A model generated the notes under the pieces. It was not told the DNA's origin, did not search any database, and saw only the letters and a list, made by a program, of their open reading frames with translations. From Nitrospira sp. (lineage in GTDB: Bacteria; Nitrospirota; Nitrospiria; Nitrospirales; Nitrospiraceae), in NCBI GenBank assembly GCA_016715825.1, contig JADJXO010000011.1, positions 1 through 64,000 of the forward strand: a stretch of 64,000 nucleotides of DNA, read 5' to 3'. Positions 44,616 through 53,793 of the stretch are shown here, piece by piece. Position 1 is the first letter of the stretch. Each line of letters starts with the position of its first letter. Position numbers and translations under genes: made by a program.

Positions 44616-46322
44616 TTACTTCTGACGACGCCGCCAGCCGGCCATCGCCAGGGTGCCCGCCAGCATCATGCCGCCGCCAATGCCCCCCAGGGAGAGCTTG
44701 CCGGTCTCGCTATCCAGATCGAGCAGACTGTGCTTCATCTGCCCTTCCAGCTTCGCGACGCGGGCCTGCAATTCCAGCTTCTCTTTCAGCCGCGTATCGT
44801 CGTCCATGATTTCCACATAGGCCCGGTTCATCGCGGCCCATCCCACCGTATAGGTGTAGCCCCAGTACTGGTGGGCCAAGCTCACGTGCAACTGCACCAG
44901 GTGGTCTTCGGCCATTTCGAACAGCTTCAGCTCATTGGCCGCCGGGTTGTTCCCCTTCGACCAATAGATCTGGAAGAACTGTTCAAAGCCGTCTTGCACC
45001 GGCGCCGGCGGGGTCGGCCGGTTGGTCTTCTGCCCGGTCAACAGGCCCGCCTTGTATTGCTCTTCCACGACATGATGCGCTTCGTCGTACTTGTCCAAGC
45101 CGGAGAAGGTCCCATTGTCCATGAACTCCATCCAGGCTCGGGCATAGGTTTCGGAGTGGCAATTGGTACAGGTCTTGATCCACGCATCGTTGCGCTTGTC
45201 GGCCCATTCGGTCTTGATGTTCTCCCGAATACCCGGCACGAACGGATAGTTCGCCCAGCGCACTTTCCGCACGACGTTGTGCGCGATCTTGCCTTGATAC
45301 TCCATGTGGCAGTATTGGCAAGTCGGCGCGGTCTCGGCCCCGTTCTTCATCGCTTCTTTGATCGGCACGTTGAAGTTCCAATGGTCTTTATCCCGCTGGT
45401 ACTTCAACCCATGCTTGGAGAGGTTGTAGGCTTCCCAGTTGTTGTGGTCGGCCCCGCTATGGCACTGCGCACAGACTTCCGGCTTGCGGGATTCCGCCAC
45501 CGAGAACTCATGCCGGGCATGGCAGGTGTCGCACTTGTTCTGATTGACGTGACAGCCGGTGCAGCCATCGGCGATTTCCCGCTGTGACATCCCCGCATAC
45601 ACGTCCACTTCGACGTTGGCTTTGTAGTCCAACGCGTGCGACGGCCGGCCCTTCGGCCACTGATCCTTTGGCCAGGTGATGGTGTCCCGCTCAGACTCCC
45701 GCTCGGCAAACTCTTGCAAGTGACAGGTGCCGCAGGTGTCGGCGGTGGCCAACTTGATGTCCTTGCGGTGGTCGGCTTTCTGCTTGGTATTGATGTCGAA
45801 GTGGCAGTCGATGCAGCCCACTTCTTTCAGCTTTTCGGTCTTCCCCAGCTTGCCCATCGAGCGCAGGTTCTCTTCGACGGCTTCCAGCTTGGCCTTCTTG
45901 TAGTATGTCGGATCTTTCGGGCTCAACTTCCGAATCTTGTCCAGGTTGGCATGGGTGCTCTTCTTCCACGCCACGACCCACCCCGGCGATTCATCAGTGT
46001 GACACTTCACACATTCCTGCCGGCTCGCTACTTCTTTGACGGCTTGCGGCGGCTTGTAGAAGGTGTGGGGGTCGAAATACTTACTGAAGGAGATCGGCTG
46101 CCAATATTGCCCGTACTTCCCCTTGCCCACGCCCTGCTCCGGGTCCATGTACCGCTTAATCAGGGCTTCGTACAGTTCCTTCGGCGACGCCGAACGCTCC
46201 AACTTCAACGCCTCGTACGTCTCCTTCGGCACCGACGGAAAATTCGCCTCCACCGGTGCGGCCAGCACACTCAGGCCGCAGACGACCATCGCATACTTCA
46301 GCACATCCTTCACGCTCACCAT
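44616..46322 (-). CDS. hao: Hydroxylamine dehydrogenase (octaheme cytochrome c, HAO)
   Basis: 568 aa. Signal peptide to about residue 27 (APVEANF). Eight heme sites: CVKCH, CIDCH, CGTCH, CTGCH, CDTCH, CAQCH, CQYCH, CTNCH. One C-terminal hydrophobic segment suggests membrane anchoring. A tyrosine in EEQYKAGLLTGQ is a candidate for the P460 cross-link, not verified. Oxidises hydroxylamine to NO/nitrite in the periplasm. RBS AAGGAG directly before ATG. More GC-rich than neighbouring haoB and cycAB. Confidence 0.96.
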   Translation of the reverse strand: MVSVKDVLKYAMVVCGLSVLAAPVEANFPSVPKETYEALKLERSASPKELYEALIKRYMDPEQGVGKGKYGQYWQPISFSKYFDPHTFYKPPQAVKEVASRQECVKCHTDESPGWVVAWKKSTHANLDKIRKLSPKDPTYYKKAKLEAVEENLRSMGKLGKTEKLKEVGCIDCHFDINTKQKADHRKDIKLATADTCGTCHLQEFAERESERDTITWPKDQWPKGRPSHALDYKANVEVDVYAGMSQREIADGCTGCHVNQNKCDTCHARHEFSVAESRKPEVCAQCHSGADHNNWEAYNLSKHGLKYQRDKDHWNFNVPIKEAMKNGAETAPTCQYCHMEYQGKIAHNVVRKVRWANYPFVPGIRENIKTEWADKRNDAWIKTCTNCHSETYARAWMEFMDNGTFSGLDKYDEAHHVVEEQYKAGLLTGQKTNRPTPPAPVQDGFEQFFQIYWSKGNNPAANELKLFEMAEDHLVQLHVSLAHQYWGYTYTVGWAAMNRAYVEIMDDDTRLKEKLELQARVAKLEGQMKHSLLDLDSETGKLSLGGIGGGMMLAGTLAMAGWRRRQK

Positions 46323-46561
46323 TTCGACTCCTTCCGTTTGATGACCAGCGCGCCCTGGCCTTCAAAATAAAAGCAACTACGTACCACTTTGTTTCGTTTT
46401 ATCATTGCTCGTGCTCGTTGAAAAAAGTTTTTTCACTTGGGCGCAAAAATATAGCTTAGGCCTAAGGGAGAGTCAAGAAAATTTCTACCCATTTGTGAAG
46501 AACGGACCACACTGGAAACTTCTTGGATGTATCAGGAATAGTTCTGCCTGTGCTTCAGCCT
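46323..46561 (-). promoter_or_regulatory. hao promoter and leader
   Basis: On the minus strand: TTGACT (46471-46476), 17-base spacer, TATATT (46448-46453), a strong sigma-70 promoter 126 bases before the ATG. A perfect 12-bp palindrome CTTAGGCCTAAG (46455-46466) fills the spacer, a likely operator. A second inverted repeat TGAAAAAA-N-TTTTTTCA (46419-46435) lies in the leader. Confidence 0.65.
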
Positions 46562-47854
46562 TTACGGTCGTTCTCGATCGATGACGACGGTAATATTTTC
46601 TGCCCCAGGCTTGACTGGCTGACTCATGCCTTCGAGGTCACCGCTTTCAGCCATGGCTCTTCCGGATTTCGAGAGGCGCGCGACGATGACGACCGTGTCG
46701 ATATCCGACAACTTGCGTGAGGGCATCGGGCTCGTGGAATCGTCGAGCCTGAATGTGAACGGTAAATCTTTGCTTGATGCACGCACGATCGATACAGGCA
46801 TCGGTGGGCCAGCAACATCTTTCGCAAACACGAACAACGTGTCAGGCAGAGCCCCCTTGCCGGAAAAATTTGGCCCTAGTACCACCTTTCCCGTGATGGC
46901 CCGGGATGCGCCAGCCAGCTTCGCTGGCTTGGCAGGCTTGGCTTCTTCCATCGGCGGATTCGCGACCAACATGTTCATGCTGGGACCACCACCGAGTCGC
47001 CGTTTGGCTTCGGCAATACTGGCCTTCAACTGATCGGATGATTCCTGATCGTCGGCTGGAAGATAGAGATGCGCCTCCTCCCACTCCTTGGCGGCGCGTG
47101 CAAAATCTTTTCGGTTGTAAGCAATCGTCCCTGATAACATGAGCGCCTTCACGTTACGCGGATCGAGCTTCAGCGCCTGTTGAATCAACTTCTCAGGCCT
47201 TCCGTCTAGTTTACGCCCCTGATGAACCCCGAGAGCGTCCGCAAAGTCAGCCAGGAGACTGGCATTACCAGGATCAAGCTTCGTCGCTCTCTCAAAAATT
47301 GGCACCGCATCGGCATATCGCTCCATCGCCATGTAGGACCGCGCCAATAGACCCCACCCTATCGGATCATTGGGGCTCTGCTCGAGCTTTGCTCTCAACT
47401 GCTCGATCAGCGCGTTGAGGCTGTCCGCCATTTGAGCATCTTCTCCGGCTCCCACCTGAGCCCCTGCGGAAGAGACCGCCGGGTGGGTCATCGCGGCTGG
47501 GTTGCCCAAGGTCCAATACAACACCCCACTGGCAGCTGGAATGATCATTCCCAACGAGAGCGCGACAACCTTGAGATTCAGCAGTCCTCCCGAGCTCGGG
47601 ACAAGAACTTGTCCCGCGTCCGTCTCTTCCAACACCCGCCGCTCTAATTCGCCCCGCGCCGCTTGGTACTGCACGTCCGTCAATAATCCAGCGGCACGAT
47701 CTTGTTCGAGTTCGGCAAACTGTTGTCGATAGACCGACAACGTTTTCTCCTGTTCGACCGACACGGCCGAAGGGCGTTTCAACAGAGGCCTCAACAACAG
47801 CCCGATAATGAACACCGTCATGGCCGACGCGATCGACCAAAATGCCACGGTCAT
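46562..47854 (-). CDS. ccmI: CcmI-like cytochrome c maturation protein with TPR region
   Basis: 430 aa. N-terminal TM, short cytoplasmic Arg-rich part, a second TM (near residues 95-113), then TPR-like repeats (WGLLARSYMAMERYADAVPIFERA) and a C-terminal beta domain. CcmI holds apocytochrome for heme attachment. It is last of the nine ccm genes; its start overlaps the ccmH stop by 4 bp. Confidence 0.85.
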   Translation of the reverse strand: MTVAFWSIASAMTVFIIGLLLRPLLKRPSAVSVEQEKTLSVYRQQFAELEQDRAAGLLTDVQYQAARGELERRVLEETDAGQVLVPSSGGLLNLKVVALSLGMIIPAASGVLYWTLGNPAAMTHPAVSSAGAQVGAGEDAQMADSLNALIEQLRAKLEQSPNDPIGWGLLARSYMAMERYADAVPIFERATKLDPGNASLLADFADALGVHQGRKLDGRPEKLIQQALKLDPRNVKALMLSGTIAYNRKDFARAAKEWEEAHLYLPADDQESSDQLKASIAEAKRRLGGGPSMNMLVANPPMEEAKPAKPAKLAGASRAITGKVVLGPNFSGKGALPDTLFVFAKDVAGPPMPVSIVRASSKDLPFTFRLDDSTSPMPSRKLSDIDTVVIVARLSKSGRAMAESGDLEGMSQPVKPGAENITVVIDRERP

Positions 47855-48312
47855 GAGTGCTTGCCTCCCTCTGTCAAAAGTTGTTCGACCCGTCGGTGCT
47901 CTTCATCCGTGACAGGCGCGTCAACCACCTTTTGCGCACGGCGCCGCAACGTGATGACGAGTACCGTCGCACCCACCGCCAATAAGACAAATGGCCCCAC
48001 CCAGAGCAGCGTCGTCGTTGCCTTGAGCGGCGGACGGTAGAGGACGAAATCGCCGTACCGCTCTACAAGAAAATCGACGATCTCCTGATCCGTCATATCC
48101 TTCACGATCATTTCTCGAACTTCTCGACGCAAGTCTTCAGCAAGCGGGGCATTCGAGTCGGCGAGCGTTTGATTTTGACAGACTAAGCAACGAAGCTCCA
48201 CGGCAAGGTGCTTGAGCCGAGTCTCAACAGCAGGGTCGTCCCCCAAAGGTTGAGCCTCACCGGCCCAACCTGGCCCAGAGGCTAATACGATGATGAATGC
48301 CAACCAGATCAT
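47851..48312 (-). CDS. ccmH: CcmH-like apocytochrome reductase
   Basis: 153 aa. Signal peptide, then LRCLVCQNQTLADSNAPLA, the CcmH/CcmL motif with the redox CxxC, and a C-terminal TM. It reduces apocytochrome cysteines before heme ligation. Overlaps ccmG and ccmI by 4 bp each. Confidence 0.93.
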   Translation of the reverse strand: MIWLAFIIVLASGPGWAGEAQPLGDDPAVETRLKHLAVELRCLVCQNQTLADSNAPLAEDLRREVREMIVKDMTDQEIVDFLVERYGDFVLYRPPLKATTTLLWVGPFVLLAVGATVLVITLRRRAQKVVDAPVTDEEHRRVEQLLTEGGKHS

Positions 48313-48836
48313 TGCGATTCAAGTTGCTGCACAAGGGGAAGAATCTTCTTGGCTACGGTGTCTGGATCCAACGGACCGATTTGTTTATACCGAATCATTC
48401 CCTGTTTATCGATGACATAGGTTTCCGGAACTCCGTAGACCCCGTAGTTGATCCCGACTCGTCCTGCCTCATCCACACCGACCACAGGATAGGGATTGCC
48501 CCATCGCTGCAACCAACCTACCGCTTCATCCCGTTGATCCTTATAATCTATTCCGTAGATCGGCACCTGCCCTGACTTGGCCAGTTCCATCAACACCGGG
48601 TGCTCGGTCTTACAGCCACTGCACCAGGAGGCCCAAAAATTGAGCAGCCAAACCTTGCCTTTGAGATCAGCTGGGGAGAATGTTTTCTCCGGCTCGTATA
48701 GTTGAGGCTGAGAGAATTCGGGAGCCGCTTTCCCGATCAAGGGAGAGGGAATTTCACGCGGATTGAGTGTGAGCCCGACACCCAAAAATCCGACGACCAC
48801 GACAAAGATGGACAATGGTAACAGAAATCGATTCAT
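48309..48836 (-). CDS. ccmG: CcmG/DsbE thiol-disulfide oxidoreductase
   Basis: 175 aa. One N-terminal TM and a periplasmic thioredoxin fold with NFWASWCSGCKTEHP (redox CSGC) and the cis-Pro loop YGVPETYVID. Reduces CcmH. Starts 4 bp inside the ccmF stop. Confidence 0.94.
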   Translation of the reverse strand: MNRFLLPLSIFVVVVGFLGVGLTLNPREIPSPLIGKAAPEFSQPQLYEPEKTFSPADLKGKVWLLNFWASWCSGCKTEHPVLMELAKSGQVPIYGIDYKDQRDEAVGWLQRWGNPYPVVGVDEAGRVGINYGVYGVPETYVIDKQGMIRYKQIGPLDPDTVAKKILPLVQQLESQ

Positions 48837-50827
48837 GCGACTTTTCGCCTAGCCGTTCGAGTGACTGGAGCAACCTCGGGCTCCTTCTCTTTCCTCCATG
48901 CGAGTCGATATCGACGATCGCTGATAGCCAAAACACCCCCTAGTGCCATAATGAAACACCCACCCCAAATCCAATCGACAAACGGTTTGTGATAGAGCCG
49001 CACGCTCCAAGCCCCCTCATCAAGCGGTTCTCCAAGCGAGACATAGAGGTCGCGCAGGAGCCCCGGATCGATCGCGGCTTCGGTCATCACCTGATTCTGG
49101 ACAGTATATCGACGCTTTTCGGGATACAAGACCGTCGTATCACGGCCATCGCGACTGACGTGAAAGGTGCCGCGGGCGGCCGTATAGTTGGGTCCGACCA
49201 CGTCCTCGGTTCCGTCGAATCGGAACGTATAGCCTCCGATCATCGCCGTCTCTCCAACGTTCATGCGCACATCGCTTTCGGTTTCATACCCCTTCACCAT
49301 CGTCACCCCGACGATAAACACCGCAACCCCGACGTGCGCGAGAAGCATTCCCCAGTAGGAACAAGAGATACCCCCCATGCGATCAGCAAGGCTATTGCCA
49401 GTCACATGAGAGAGCCGGTCGCGTAACGTGACCACGGCTGTCGTCACGATCCAGATCGCCAGCAGGAGCCCGAGGCTCAGCAACGGAGTCCACTTGCCCA
49501 TGACAAACGGAAGCACGAGTGCAGTAATCACGCTCACCCCAAAGGCCCACTTGAGCCGCTGTGCCAAATCAGGCAATTCGGCCTTCTTCCATTGGACCAA
49601 GGGACCAATCCCCATCAGAAAGATCGCGGGAGCCATCAAAGGGGCGAAGACGGAGTCGAAATACGGAGGGCCGACGGAGATCTTGCCGAGATCCAATGCA
49701 TCTAAGAACAACGGATATAACGTTCCCAATAGGACCGACCCCATCGCCGCAATCAACAATACGTTGTTCGCGAGGAGCATACCCTCTCTCGACAGCATCG
49801 AAAAACTTCCCCCTAATCCGACACGCGGAGCCCGCCACGCATACAGTGCTAACGACCCCCCGATGACAATGGCCAAGAATGCCAGGATGAACGTACCCCG
49901 CTTTGGGTCGGTGGCGAAGGCGTGCACGGACGTCAACACACCGGATCGGACGAGAAACGTCCCGAGCAAACTTAAGGAAAAGGCCATGATGGCCAGCAAC
50001 ACCGTCCAGACCTTGAACCCGCCTCGTTTATCGGTCACGGCCAGCGAATGAACCAACGCCGTCCCAGCCAACCAGGGCATGAATGACGCATTCTCTACCG
50101 GGTCCCAAAACCACCATCCCCCCCATCCCAACTCGTAGTAGGCCCAGCCACTTCCCATGGCAATACCGACGGTCAAAAAACACCAGGCCACAGTGGTCCA
50201 CGGACGCGACCAACGAGCCCAAGCGGCATCAAGATTGCCTCCCAACAATGCGGCAATCGCAAATGCAAACGCGACCGAGAAGCCAACATAGCCCATATAG
50301 AGCATCGGGGGATGCACGACCATGCCGGGGTCCTGCAAGAGCGGATTAAGATCTCGTCCCTCAACTGCCGCAGGAATGAGTCGTTCAAACGGATTGGAGA
50401 CGGTCAACATGAACAACAGAAACCCGACACTGACAAGGCCCATCACACCAAGAATGCGCGAGCGCATGGTTTCAGGAAGATGCTTCGAAAACAGCGTAAC
50501 GGCGAACATCCACCAGGTCAGGATGAAGGTCCATAGAAGAAGCGATCCTTCGTGTGCGCCCCAGATCGCAGCGAGTCGATAATGCAGCGGGAGCTGCGAA
50601 TTAGACGTGGCTGCGACATACAGCACGGAGAAATCTTTTTCGGCAAATGCGTACCCGAGACTACAAAATGCGATAAAGACCAACAAGAATTGGGCACGCG
50701 CCGCAGGCCTGGCAATGGCCATCAGCGCTGAATTTCCGACCGCGGCACCATAGATGGGCAGGCTTCCCTGCACGATGGCCACGCAGAGTGCGAGAATCAA
50801 TGCAAAGTGACCGATTTCTGGAATCAT
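48833..50827 (-). CDS. ccmF: CcmF heme lyase
   Basis: 664 aa, many TM segments (about 15). The tryptophan-rich WWD motif GGWWFWDPVENASF and conserved His residues mark CcmF. It transfers heme from CcmE to apocytochromes together with CcmH/I. Overlaps ccmG by 4 bp. Confidence 0.95.
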   Translation of the reverse strand: MIPEIGHFALILALCVAIVQGSLPIYGAAVGNSALMAIARPAARAQFLLVFIAFCSLGYAFAEKDFSVLYVAATSNSQLPLHYRLAAIWGAHEGSLLLWTFILTWWMFAVTLFSKHLPETMRSRILGVMGLVSVGFLLFMLTVSNPFERLIPAAVEGRDLNPLLQDPGMVVHPPMLYMGYVGFSVAFAFAIAALLGGNLDAAWARWSRPWTTVAWCFLTVGIAMGSGWAYYELGWGGWWFWDPVENASFMPWLAGTALVHSLAVTDKRGGFKVWTVLLAIMAFSLSLLGTFLVRSGVLTSVHAFATDPKRGTFILAFLAIVIGGSLALYAWRAPRVGLGGSFSMLSREGMLLANNVLLIAAMGSVLLGTLYPLFLDALDLGKISVGPPYFDSVFAPLMAPAIFLMGIGPLVQWKKAELPDLAQRLKWAFGVSVITALVLPFVMGKWTPLLSLGLLLAIWIVTTAVVTLRDRLSHVTGNSLADRMGGISCSYWGMLLAHVGVAVFIVGVTMVKGYETESDVRMNVGETAMIGGYTFRFDGTEDVVGPNYTAARGTFHVSRDGRDTTVLYPEKRRYTVQNQVMTEAAIDPGLLRDLYVSLGEPLDEGAWSVRLYHKPFVDWIWGGCFIMALGGVLAISDRRYRLAWRKEKEPEVAPVTRTARRKVA

Positions 50828-51309
50828 AGTGAATCTTTCTTGCTTTCTGGGACAACGAGCGTCTTGCTTTCTTGAGCACCGGAAGCCTTGGCCTTCGCCA
50901 GCGCCTCCGCCGCTTCAGGCGGCATGTAATTTTCATCGTGCTTAGCCAACACTTCGCTGGCAACAAACGTTCCGTCGACTCCCAACTGCCCTTGCGCCAC
51001 AGCGCCTTTTCCTTCCTTGAACAGGTCCGGGAGAATTCCCTTATAGGTCACCGGCACACCCTTTGCCGTATCCGTCACCACGAAGTGGACGGTCAGTCCG
51101 TCGCCATCGCGGACGAGGCTGCCGTCTTCGACCATGCCTCCGATCCGGAAACTTTGGCCTTTCGGAGCCTCGCCGTTCGCCACCATGGTGGGTGTGAAAA
51201 AGAACACAAGATTCTTTTGAAATGCATTCAACACCAACATGGTTGCGACCCCCAAGGCGAGCAACCCTAACCCAATAAAAACAAAACGTTTATGCCGCGG
51301 TTTCATCAC
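50824..51309 (-). CDS. ccmE: CcmE heme chaperone
   Basis: 161 aa. N-terminal TM, then periplasmic OB-fold; AKHDENYMPPEA holds the His that binds heme covalently. A basic/Ser-rich tail follows. Overlaps ccmF by 4 bp and ccmD by 20 bp. Confidence 0.95.
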   Translation of the reverse strand: MMKPRHKRFVFIGLGLLALGVATMLVLNAFQKNLVFFFTPTMVANGEAPKGQSFRIGGMVEDGSLVRDGDGLTVHFVVTDTAKGVPVTYKGILPDLFKEGKGAVAQGQLGVDGTFVASEVLAKHDENYMPPEAAEALAKAKASGAQESKTLVVPESKKDSL

Positions 51310-51475
51310 TGCCTCCTAGCAACATCGCACGATGTTCGGCACGAGCCGCCGCCCGTCGACGCCACAAAGCCAGTACTTCCCACAAGAGACACAGTGCCGT
51401 GACGACATACGAGGTCCAGACATAGACTCCATACCCGCCCATCGCAAAAAATTCCGACGCGCTCCCCCACTGCAT
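51290..51475 (-). CDS. ccmD: CcmD-like small membrane protein
   Basis: 61 aa from ATG 51475, which overlaps the ccmC stop as TGATG. One TM (VYVWTSYVVTALCLLWEVLAL) and a basic tail RRRAAARAEHR, as expected for CcmD, the adaptor that releases CcmE from CcmC. Overlaps ccmE by 20 bases. Confidence 0.85.
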   Translation of the reverse strand: MQWGSASEFFAMGGYGVYVWTSYVVTALCLLWEVLALWRRRAAARAEHRAMLLGGSDETAA

Positions 51476-52236
51476 CAGCGAGCCTCCGCTACCTTCCGAA
51501 TCGCGACCGGCTTTTCTTCCCATGCCGGCAACGATTCCCGTTCAGCCATTATACATCGCACCCGAGCGAGAATGACGGCTATGCTATACATCCAAAATGC
51601 CAGAGTCATGAGCAGCATAGCGATGAGCATGGTTGCCGCCATTTTCGACCCTGTCGACATGCTGACGGATGCACCTTGGTGCAACGTATTCCACCATTGC
51701 ACTGAAAAATAGATGATCGGAACGTTGACGACACCGACCAAGGCGAAGACCGCACTCGACCGATCAGCCCGACGCACATCGTCGATCGAGGTCCGCAGGA
51801 GCATCACCCCTGCATACTGAAACAGTAAGATCAGCTCAGATGTCAGCCTGGCATCCCACACCCACCAGGCCCCCCAGGTCGGCTTTCCCCACATGGCTCC
51901 CGTTAACAGGGCCAGAAAGGTAAACATCGCGCCCGTAGGGGCGATGGCTTGAGCCATCATAAAAGAAGGCCGGACATTGAGCCCCAACCCGATACCAGCC
52001 CAGACCGCCATCACCACGTACAAGAACATCGACATCCAGGCGGCTGGAACATGGATAAAGATGATTCGATACGATTCACCTTGCTGAAAATCTGTGGGGG
52101 CGACGAAAAATCCCATGTAGAGCCCCACCCCCATCAGAGCCACAGCCACCACAGAAAACCAGGGAATGAGTCGTCCGGCTAGGGGATAGAGAGCCTGGGG
52201 AGAGGAATATTTGGCCCAATTGATACCAGTGCTCAT
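51475..52236 (-). CDS. ccmC: CcmC heme exporter protein
   Basis: 253 aa, six TM. WWD motif in WGAWWVWDARLTSEL. Places heme onto CcmE with the CcmAB complex. Starts 9 bp after ccmB's stop. Confidence 0.93.
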   Translation of the reverse strand: MSTGINWAKYSSPQALYPLAGRLIPWFSVVAVALMGVGLYMGFFVAPTDFQQGESYRIIFIHVPAAWMSMFLYVVMAVWAGIGLGLNVRPSFMMAQAIAPTGAMFTFLALLTGAMWGKPTWGAWWVWDARLTSELILLFQYAGVMLLRTSIDDVRRADRSSAVFALVGVVNVPIIYFSVQWWNTLHQGASVSMSTGSKMAATMLIAMLLMTLAFWMYSIAVILARVRCIMAERESLPAWEEKPVAIRKVAEAR

Positions 52237-52245
52237 GAAACTGTT

Positions 52246-52929
52246 TTACTCCAACGCGATACGCAACGCGACCGCCGTGGCCCACGGTGCGAGAAAGAGA
52301 GACAATACCAGGCAGGCCCCGAGTAGTGACAAGTTTGCTTCTCCGCCGATCCCGGCCATGCTGCTGGTCACGGCGCCGGCCCCAAAAATCAAGACTGGAA
52401 CATAGAGTGGAAGCACCAGGAGGGCAACCAGTAGACCACTCCCACGAACGCCAAGGACTAACGCGGCGCCGATCGCACCAATCATACTCAACGTCGGCGT
52501 CCCAAGCAAGAGCGACATCACGAGCACTCCCAGCGATTCTCCGCTCAAACCAAATTGAAGGCCGAGCAACGGCGACAATAAGACGATCGGGAGTCCGGAG
52601 ATGACCCAGTGCGCAAACACTTTCCCGACCACCAAGAACGCCAACGGTTGGGGGACCAGGACCATCTGTTCCAACGTACCGTCCCCATAGTCAGCCGTAA
52701 ACACCCGCGCTAAGGACAACAGGCAGGCCAGTAACGCCGCGACCCAGAGTACTCCGGGGCCGATCGTCCGCAGGACCGCCGGTTCCGGCCCAACACCTAA
52801 AGGAAAGAGGCTGACCACAATGACTAAAAAGAAGACCGACATCGCAGCGTCCGATCGACGGCGCATAGCCAACAACAGATCCCGCCGGACGATTCCGCCG
52901 ATGGCACCCCACATGCTGGAACGACTCAT
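52246..52929 (-). CDS. ccmB: CcmB ABC transporter permease
   Basis: 227 aa from the ATG at 52929, which overlaps the ccmA stop by 4 bp; the frame is open far upstream. Six TM. Conserved RRDLLLAMRRRSD and a VFTADYGDGTLEQMVLVPQ stretch identify CcmB. Length is normal for the family. Confidence 0.9.
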   Translation of the reverse strand: MSRSSMWGAIGGIVRRDLLLAMRRRSDAAMSVFFLVIVVSLFPLGVGPEPAVLRTIGPGVLWVAALLACLLSLARVFTADYGDGTLEQMVLVPQPLAFLVVGKVFAHWVISGLPIVLLSPLLGLQFGLSGESLGVLVMSLLLGTPTLSMIGAIGAALVLGVRGSGLLVALLVLPLYVPVLIFGAGAVTSSMAGIGGEANLSLLGACLVLSLFLAPWATAVALRIALE

Positions 52930-53546
52930 CCAGTCAGCCTCAGCCGTTGTAACCGGTCTGCTGGAAGACCCACCTCCTGATGCGTGACCAGGACTCCGAG
53001 TCCACCCCGCTGCAAATGCGCGTGAAGACGTTGTGTTACGATGCCTGTCGAGGCCGCATCCAGCGATGTGAAGGGTTCGTCCAGCAGCCATAACGGTCTC
53101 GTGGAAAGCCAAAGACGCGCCAAGGCAACCCGGCGCTTCTGCCCCTGCGACAACACTTTTGACGGGAGCCGATGAATGGGGCGTTTGAGACCGATCGCTT
53201 CCAAGGCTGTTTGCGCCTCGGTTTGCGAGCAGACTTCACCGGCTAGCGCCATGGCACTCATCAGATTTTCCAGCGGCGTGAGATCGTCCTTAATCCCATT
53301 GAGATGCCCGATATAGGTCAATTGCCCGGAGTATAGTTCCTTGAGTTGCTGAATGTCCTCGCCCTCCCAGAGTACCGAACCGTCTTCCGGCGGCAAAAGG
53401 CTGGAAAAGATGCGCAGCAGACTGGTTTTCCCGCTGCCGTTCTCTCCGACGATGGCCAGAAGCGTTCCTGGCTCGACTTTGACAGTGAGATCGGAAAATA
53501 GGCGACGTTCCCCACGTCGGCAACTGAGTGTGACCGCTTGCAACAT
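52926..53546 (-). CDS. ccmA: CcmA ABC transporter ATP-binding protein
   Basis: 206 aa. Walker A VGENGSGKTSLLR, signature LSQGQKRRVALAR, Walker B LWLLDEPFTSLD. It powers release of heme-bound CcmE. First gene of the ccmA-B-C-D-E-F-G-H-I operon, all minus strand with tight overlaps. Confidence 0.94.
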   Translation of the reverse strand: MLQAVTLSCRRGERRLFSDLTVKVEPGTLLAIVGENGSGKTSLLRIFSSLLPPEDGSVLWEGEDIQQLKELYSGQLTYIGHLNGIKDDLTPLENLMSAMALAGEVCSQTEAQTALEAIGLKRPIHRLPSKVLSQGQKRRVALARLWLSTRPLWLLDEPFTSLDAASTGIVTQRLHAHLQRGGLGVLVTHQEVGLPADRLQRLRLTG

Positions 53547-53793
53547 AATGGACTACTCCAACAGGGCGGGTCGAGAGTAAGGGAACAAGGTGCTGAAAAA
53601 CAAGGGGCGAAGAACATGGATGGGGCGATGACTATTCGTCCAGCTCCCTCCGAAAACCATCTTGCTCTTAAGACAATCCTACTGTTAAGTAATGCCTACT
53701 CTCATGGTGTTTCGGCAGGCCGTTCCGATATCCAGGTTGAAAGACAACTCTGATCTCTCACGCTGAAATCTATAGCCTTCAAGGAGCAGAATT

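Noticed and set aside
44730..45587. 285-aa open frame on the plus strand inside hao
   Set aside because: It is antisense to a gene with eight heme motifs, has no recognisable domain, and reflects high GC content.
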